In this document: positions 7,073 to 11,564 of the stretch, piece after piece
Layout of the letters: the number at the start of each line of letters is the position of its first letter
Numbering within the stretch: position 1 is the stretch's first letter
Assembly: GCA_021798635.1 (NCBI GenBank)
Contig: JAJZGH010000153.1
Location: 1-11,564 of the forward strand
DNA from: Planctomycetota bacterium
Lineage (GTDB): Bacteria > Planctomycetota > Phycisphaerae > WQYP01
Direction: 5' to 3'
DNA: 11,564 bases
The notes under the pieces: generated by a model
The model's database searches: none
What the model was told of the DNA's origin: nothing
The model's input: only the letters and a program-made list of their open reading frames with translations
Program-made: the position numbers and the translations under genes

Positions 7073-7319
7073 TTTTTGCCGTTCTGTAAGCGGTCGGCAG
7101 GCTGGAGTGTCACTCAATGAGTAAGTGATCAGCCCGGTGCCGAAGCAGCCAGATTGTGATAAATCCGGATCACAGTCTTCGGCCAATACCGGTAACTCCG
7201 ATAATGTGGTATCCTAATCAGGCCGGTAGGGGGCGGGGATCGCCGTTTTCGGCAACGCACAAGGATGCCGCGTTGGCCATCATCGGTATGTTCAGGGTTC
7301 TGTCGCGGAGCGCTTTGGC
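7073..7319. other. Leader/intergenic region upstream of mreB
   Basis: 247 bp with no supported gene. Most of its first half is taken up by tandem inverted repeats (7100-7192). A -10-like GATAAT occurs at 7200-7205 but with only a weak -35 (TTCGGC, 16-bp spacing), so the mreB promoter is not fixed. Small G+C-rich hairpins (GCCG-tttt-CGGC, 7242-7253) follow. The mreB ribosome binding site GGAG is at 7307-7310. Confidence 0.5.
7100..7192. repeat. Two adjacent complex hairpins upstream of mreB
   Basis: First hairpin: GGCTG (7100-7104) with CAGCC (7130-7134), enclosing TCACT (7110-7114) with AGTGA (7124-7128). Second hairpin: CCGGT plus GCCGAAG (7134-7145) pairs with CTTCGGC (7177-7183) and ACCGG (7188-7192), and inside it TTGTGAT (7154-7160) pairs with ATCACAG (7169-7175, with the outer part extendable through a G-U pair) around an 8-nt loop. 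The interrupted stems with internal loops look like structured RNA rather than a terminator, as no T-tract follows. Confidence 0.5.
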
Positions 7320-8372
7320 GTGTTTTTTGATTCAATGTTGGGTTGGTTCTCCCTCGATATGGGCATAGACCTCGGTACATGCAACACATTGGTATGTGTG
7401 CGTGGACAGGGTATTGTCCTTAACGAGCCTTCGGTGGTTGCGGTAAAAAAAGGCACCAATATCGTATTGCACAACGGCAACGCTGTGGGTCTGGTTGCCA
7501 AAGAGATGCTGGGAAAAACCCCGGGAAATATTACCGCCGTGCGCCCCCTGAAAGATGGCGTGATCAGTGATTTTGAAATCACTGAAGCCATGCTGACTTA
7601 CTTTATTCGCCGCGTCCACGGTAGACGCCGGTTTGTGCGCCCGCGCGTGGTTATCGCCATACCTTCTGGTATCACCGCCGTTGAAAAGCAGGCGGTATTT
7701 CATTCGGCTTTACAGGCGGAGGCCCGCCGCGTGTACCTGGTCAGTGAACCCATGGCTTCCGCTATCGGGGCGGGACTGCCCATTCGTGAACCGACCGCCA
7801 GCATGATTGTGGATATTGGCGGCGGGACCACGGAAGTTGCAATCATCAGTCTTGGCGATATGGCGGTCTCGGAATCCATCCGTACTGCGGGCGATAATTT
7901 TGACGAAGCCATTGTCAACCACATGAAAAAAACATACAACCTCATGATCGGCGAACAGTTTTCTGAACGCATAAAAATTGAGCTTGGCTCGGCTAGCGCG
8001 GTGGGACCGGAAACCACGATGGAAGTCCGCGGGCGTGATATGATCAGCGGCCTGCCCCGTAAATGTATTATCACCAGCGAAGAAATACGCGAAGCCCTGC
8101 TGGAACCAATTGGTAAGATCATCGACGCCGTTACACACACCCTTGAACGGGCGGAACCTGAACTGGCGGCCGATCTTGTGGAGACGGGTATTACGATGGC
8201 GGGTGGCGGCAGCCTGCTACGGGGTATTGACAAAGTTATCTCTCAGGCGACCGGCCTGCCTGTTCGCCTGGCTGAAGATCCGCTGACCTGCGTGGCACGC
8301 GGTACCAACGTGCTGCTGGAAAACCTCGAAGAGCTTAAGGAAGCCTTGGAATCAGACGTGGACGAAATGTGA
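7320..8372 (+). CDS. mreB: Rod-shape-determining protein MreB
   Basis: Bacterial actin homologue (350 residues, usual length about 335-350) that polymerises with ATP beneath the inner membrane and directs lateral peptidoglycan synthesis. Visible motifs: phosphate-1 IDLGTCNT (16-23; the usual form is IDLGTANT), RGQGIVLNEPSVVA (28-41), catalytic-type Glu143 in SEPMASAIGAGLP, phosphate-2 VDIGGGTTEVA (164-174), SERIKIELGSA (215-225) and the adenosine motif GITMAGGGSLLRGID (290-304). The GTG start is chosen because GGAG lies 9 bases upstream; the ATG at 7335 has no ribosome binding site but would also give a plausible MLGWFSLDMGIDLG N-terminus. A hydrophobic/amphipathic N-terminus (MFFDSMLGWF) fits membrane binding. 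mreC follows after about 94 bp. Confidence 0.97.
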   Translation: MFFDSMLGWFSLDMGIDLGTCNTLVCVRGQGIVLNEPSVVAVKKGTNIVLHNGNAVGLVAKEMLGKTPGNITAVRPLKDGVISDFEITEAMLTYFIRRVHGRRRFVRPRVVIAIPSGITAVEKQAVFHSALQAEARRVYLVSEPMASAIGAGLPIREPTASMIVDIGGGTTEVAIISLGDMAVSESIRTAGDNFDEAIVNHMKKTYNLMIGEQFSERIKIELGSASAVGPETTMEVRGRDMISGLPRKCIITSEEIREALLEPIGKIIDAVTHTLERAEPELAADLVETGITMAGGGSLLRGIDKVISQATGLPVRLAEDPLTCVARGTNVLLENLEELKEALESDVDEM

Positions 8373-8466
8373 TTCGCCGCCTGGGCTGCCTGGTGCGGCA
8401 CGATGTGGGGCTGTGTGATTTCTTAACTAGCCGCCCGACATGGTATGCTTTCCGAAAGAAGGCATG

Positions 8467-9321
8467 ATGAAAATGACCCCGCGAAAGTGGTTCTGGATAC
8501 TTAATGTCGCGGCGCTGGCTACCGTGATGATCGGCGCGCGGCACCCTCAGGTGGTTAATCGCCCGCGCGGTGCCGCCGCGGATGCTGTGAAAACATTTGT
8601 TGCCCCCTTTTCTTCCGTATTTACCGGCCTGCAAACGGGTGTGAATCGGTTCCTGCATCCGCACCAGAATTCCAGCAGCCGCGTTAAATCGCTGCGCGTG
8701 CGGTATCAAAATGAAATCGCCATGCTGGTAACTCGAATCAGCGATTTGGAAAAGCTTCTGCGCGAAACGCGCTTGATCCATCAGCGTTTTCCCGGGCTAT
8801 CTGTCCAACGGCTAAGAGCGGCGGCTATTGATGGATTTTCTTCCGGTAATGGCGATGAGTGTACGTTGGACCAGGGATGGCGTGACGATAAAGAAATTCG
8901 CCCGGGAGATGCGGTGCTGGCCAACCGGGCCGTAATTGGCCGGGTCTCGCATGTCGGGCCTGAGACGTGTTCTGTGCGGCTGCTGACGGATCCGCGCATG
9001 AAGGAAATCGCGGCCATCAGCCGGCCTGTGCGGGCGGGTCTCGTCAGCATTGCGCCCCAGGCGCTTATTGAAGGGGCCGGACCGGGCCGGTTGCGGTGTG
9101 AATTGGATCAGTCCATCCATGCCATGGCACCGAAGCCCGGCGATCTGGTGCTGCTCAATGATTCGGAATGGCCGCAAGCGGTCGCGGGTGCGGTCATTGG
9201 CGTTATTAAAACCGTGCATCAATCATCCCGCACCAGCCTGCGCTGGAGCCTGCAAATTTCCCCGCGCACGGATGTGCAGCAGATTCGGCAAGTGGTTATT
9301 GTGCTTTCCTCCCGCAAGTAG
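8467..9321 (+). CDS. mreC: Divergent MreC, rod-shape-determining protein
   Basis: Probable inner-membrane partner of MreB in the elongasome. From the chosen start the protein has 284 residues: a membrane helix near 8-24, a coiled coil at about 70-105 (YQNEIAMLVTRISDLEKLLRETR), then the double beta-barrel region with family-like segments PGDAVLANRAVIGRVSHVGP, CSVRLLTDPRMKEIAAI, KPGDLVLLNDSEWPQAVAGA and a final ISPRTDVQQIRQVVIVL. The pattern matches MreC though overall similarity looks low. AGAAGG (8457-8462) precedes ATG 8467 by 4 bases and ATG 8473 by 10, so either may be used; the ATG at 8440 has no ribosome binding site and lies upstream of it. No mreD follows; eno comes next with its own predicted promoter. 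Confidence 0.8.
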   Translation: MKMTPRKWFWILNVAALATVMIGARHPQVVNRPRGAAADAVKTFVAPFSSVFTGLQTGVNRFLHPHQNSSSRVKSLRVRYQNEIAMLVTRISDLEKLLRETRLIHQRFPGLSVQRLRAAAIDGFSSGNGDECTLDQGWRDDKEIRPGDAVLANRAVIGRVSHVGPETCSVRLLTDPRMKEIAAISRPVRAGLVSIAPQALIEGAGPGRLRCELDQSIHAMAPKPGDLVLLNDSEWPQAVAGAVIGVIKTVHQSSRTSLRWSLQISPRTDVQQIRQVVIVLSSRK

Positions 9322-9350
9322 GATATAAAAAGCTAGCCGGCCGGTGACCC

Positions 9351-9380
9351 TTGGCCAAAAATACAAAAGTGTGCTAATTT
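9351..9380 (+). promoter_or_regulatory. Predicted extended -10 promoter of eno
   Basis: TTGGCC (9351-9356), 18-bp spacer, TAATTT (9375-9380) preceded by TGC, i.e. the TGn extended -10 element. It lies 29 bp after the mreC stop, so enolase need not depend on readthrough from mreBC. Confidence 0.45.
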
Positions 9381-9405
9381 AGTGGTTTGCCGGTTTTTGG
9401 CGTAG

Positions 9406-10737
<1,332 letters not shown>

Positions 10738-10986
10738 GCATTACCGGGGAACTTGGATTCCTCTCCCACGAATGGCCGGGATGGCGATGGACGACACGTT
10801 ACAGCGGCGGTATTTGCAATTGACCGTTGACTGACGTGTTTTTCCTTGTGGTTTGAAATGCGAATTAGATCGTCTTTGGTCGTTGAAAGGGCATTGGATT
10901 TCGCGTATCGTTATATTTTAGATTGCTAGTTGGCGGTCGTTTTGACTATCCGTAGCGACACAGGCCTTCTTCTCAGGAGACATGTC
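10738..10986. other. Intergenic region between eno and the TA-like pair
   Basis: 249 bp without a supported gene. No convincing eno terminator is present: a GGAA/TTCC pair near 10750 lacks a T-tract. The right half is A+T-richer and holds a possible promoter (10883-10911) for the downstream pair. Confidence 0.5.
10883..10911 (+). promoter_or_regulatory. Possible promoter of the DUF5397-vapD pair
   Basis: TTGAAA (10883-10888), 17-bp spacer, TATCGT (10906-10911): 4/6 at each hexamer with ideal spacing. An A+T-rich stretch follows. Weak evidence on its own, but it is the best candidate upstream of the pair. Confidence 0.35.
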
Positions 10987-11187
10987 ATGCAGAGCGCAGT
11001 CGCCCCCTCCACCATCCCAGTAGGAAAAATCAAAAGCTTTGGTCCATTGGGCCCGAAATACCAGGTCGGTCAAGCCCTTCGTCAACAGGATGACGGAGAC
11101 TGGATGATCGAGATCACAATGATCGAAACTGGCGAAAAGGCGGAGTATCGTTGGACACACATGTGCGATGACCCGGAGGCGCACTAA
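10987..11187 (+). CDS. DUF5397-like small protein, putative antitoxin partner of VapD
   Basis: A 66-residue protein. The segment GKIKSFGPLGPKYQVGQALR (13-32), then DDGDWMIEITMIETGEKAEYRW and a final DDPEAH, resembles the small DUF5397 proteins as I remember them, which are found beside VapD genes; VapX of Haemophilus VapXD is the functional parallel. The protein would be a compact beta-rich fold with no membrane helix or obvious DNA-binding motif. The ATG at 10987 is chosen because AGGAG (10975-10979) lies 7 bases upstream; extension to the TTG at 10930 would cross this site. Its TAA overlaps the vapD ATG by one base (TAATG), so the two are translationally coupled, with the possible antitoxin first, the usual order in type II toxin-antitoxin modules. 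Confidence 0.8.
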   Translation: MQSAVAPSTIPVGKIKSFGPLGPKYQVGQALRQQDDGDWMIEITMIETGEKAEYRWTHMCDDPEAH

Positions 11188-11486
11188 TGTATGCGGTAGC
11201 TTTTGACCTGGTGGTGGAGGAGACCGAAAAGCGTCATCCGAAAGGCGTGACACAGGCCTACACCGAGATTGGCGCGGTTCTTGGTGAGCACGGCTTTCGC
11301 CGCGTGCAAGGCAGCCTTTACGTCACCGACGACGAGAACATGGCGAACCTGTTTCTCGCTATCCAGGCGCTGCGTACCCGGACGTGGTTTCCAAAGTCCG
11401 TGCGCGACATTCGCGCGTTCCGCATCGAACAGTGGTCGGACTTCACTGCCGTAGTGAAAAGCTATCCTGACTTCCCCCTGTCATGA
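11187..11486 (+). CDS. vapD: VapD-family protein, putative endoribonuclease toxin
   Basis: A 99-residue VapD-family protein. VapD has a ferredoxin-like fold related to Cas2, and characterised members are ribonucleases. Seen here: an N-terminal beta strand MYAVAFDL with the conserved Asp7, helix YTEIGAVLGEHGF (25-37), the hallmark RVQGSLYV (39-46), and the C-terminal block FPKSVRDIRAFRIEQWSDFT (68-87). The length matches VapD (about 90-100 residues) and no key segment is missing. A strong GGAGG (11175-11179) lies 7 bases before the ATG, inside the upstream small gene. Toxicity and pairing with the upstream protein are inferred from family and gene order. Cas2 is unlikely, since no cas1 or CRISPR array is present. 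Toxin modules of this kind often move horizontally. Confidence 0.9.
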   Translation: MYAVAFDLVVEETEKRHPKGVTQAYTEIGAVLGEHGFRRVQGSLYVTDDENMANLFLAIQALRTRTWFPKSVRDIRAFRIEQWSDFTAVVKSYPDFPLS

Positions 11487-11564
11487 GCGAAAAGCATTGA
11501 TTTACGGCCTTTCCGCAGTAATGCACTTGCTACATTCAACCCGGTGCCCAAGCCGGCGGCTGGG
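11487..11564. other. Right-end non-coding tail
   Basis: 78 bp after vapD with no gene. The last 18 bases form an imperfect inverted repeat (CCCA-a-GCC with GGCTGGG, 11547-11564) that could be the stem of a terminator, but the window ends before any T-tract could be seen. Confidence 0.3.

Noticed and set aside
7155..7174. TGTGA...TCACA resembling a CRP/FNR-type operator
   Set aside because: The spacer between half-sites is 10 bp rather than the 6 bp of CRP sites, and the arms are better explained as the inner stem of a larger hairpin.
9331..9346. CCGGCCGG palindrome between mreC and eno as a terminator
   Set aside because: A self-complementary 8-mer has no loop and no T-tract follows.
11187..11486. 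Cas2 of a CRISPR-Cas system
   Set aside because: The protein has VapD hallmarks (QGSLY, SVRDIRAFRIEQWSD), and there is no cas1 or repeat-spacer array in the window.

Overview
The window is about 11.6 kb of chromosome from a Gram-negative-type bacterium with roughly mid-50s % G+C. The gene set (archaeal/bacterial-type glycogen debranching enzyme, NtrC-type two-component pair, a lone accD, mreB plus a divergent mreC without mreD, and a membrane/coiled-coil protein of no recognised family) would fit Planctomycetota, perhaps Phycisphaerae. That placement is inference from overall character, not from a marker gene. Most of the window is housekeeping DNA; the less explained parts are the cluster before mreB and the toxin-antitoxin-like pair at the right end.

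Layout. 1-1516 (+): 3' part of a glycogen debranching enzyme gene. 2879-4357 and 1525-2877 (both -): a membrane sensor histidine kinase followed by a sigma-54-dependent response regulator, one base apart and convergent with the debranching gene across 8 bp. 4358-4714: divergent intergenic region with a good sigma-70-type promoter for accD (4715-5584, +). 5585-5901: non-coding stretch with a structured element, an A/T-flanked inverted repeat that looks like a terminator, and a promoter with a perfect TTGACA. 5902-6774 (+): membrane-anchored coiled-coil protein with a C-terminal beta-rich domain, then a probable terminator. 6929-7072 (+): a 47-residue single-pass membrane microprotein. 7073-7319: leader of mreB with tandem inverted repeats. 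7320-8372 mreB, 8467-9321 mreC-like, 9445-10737 eno (all +). 10987-11486 (+): a DUF5397/VapX-like small protein overlapping a VapD-family gene by one base. The window ends in non-coding DNA.

How the genes fit together. MreB filaments and membrane-anchored MreC organise elongation of the cell wall. The coiled-coil protein upstream has the same overall plan as MreC (one N-terminal membrane helix, long coiled coil, C-terminal beta domain), so it and the microprotein are candidates for accessory envelope or cell-shape factors; that link rests on position and architecture only. The kinase and regulator form a classic NtrB/NtrC-style pair of unknown signal. AccD (fatty acid synthesis), enolase (glycolysis) and the debranching enzyme (glycogen use) are standard metabolic genes. 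The last two genes resemble a compact toxin-antitoxin module and may have been acquired horizontally.
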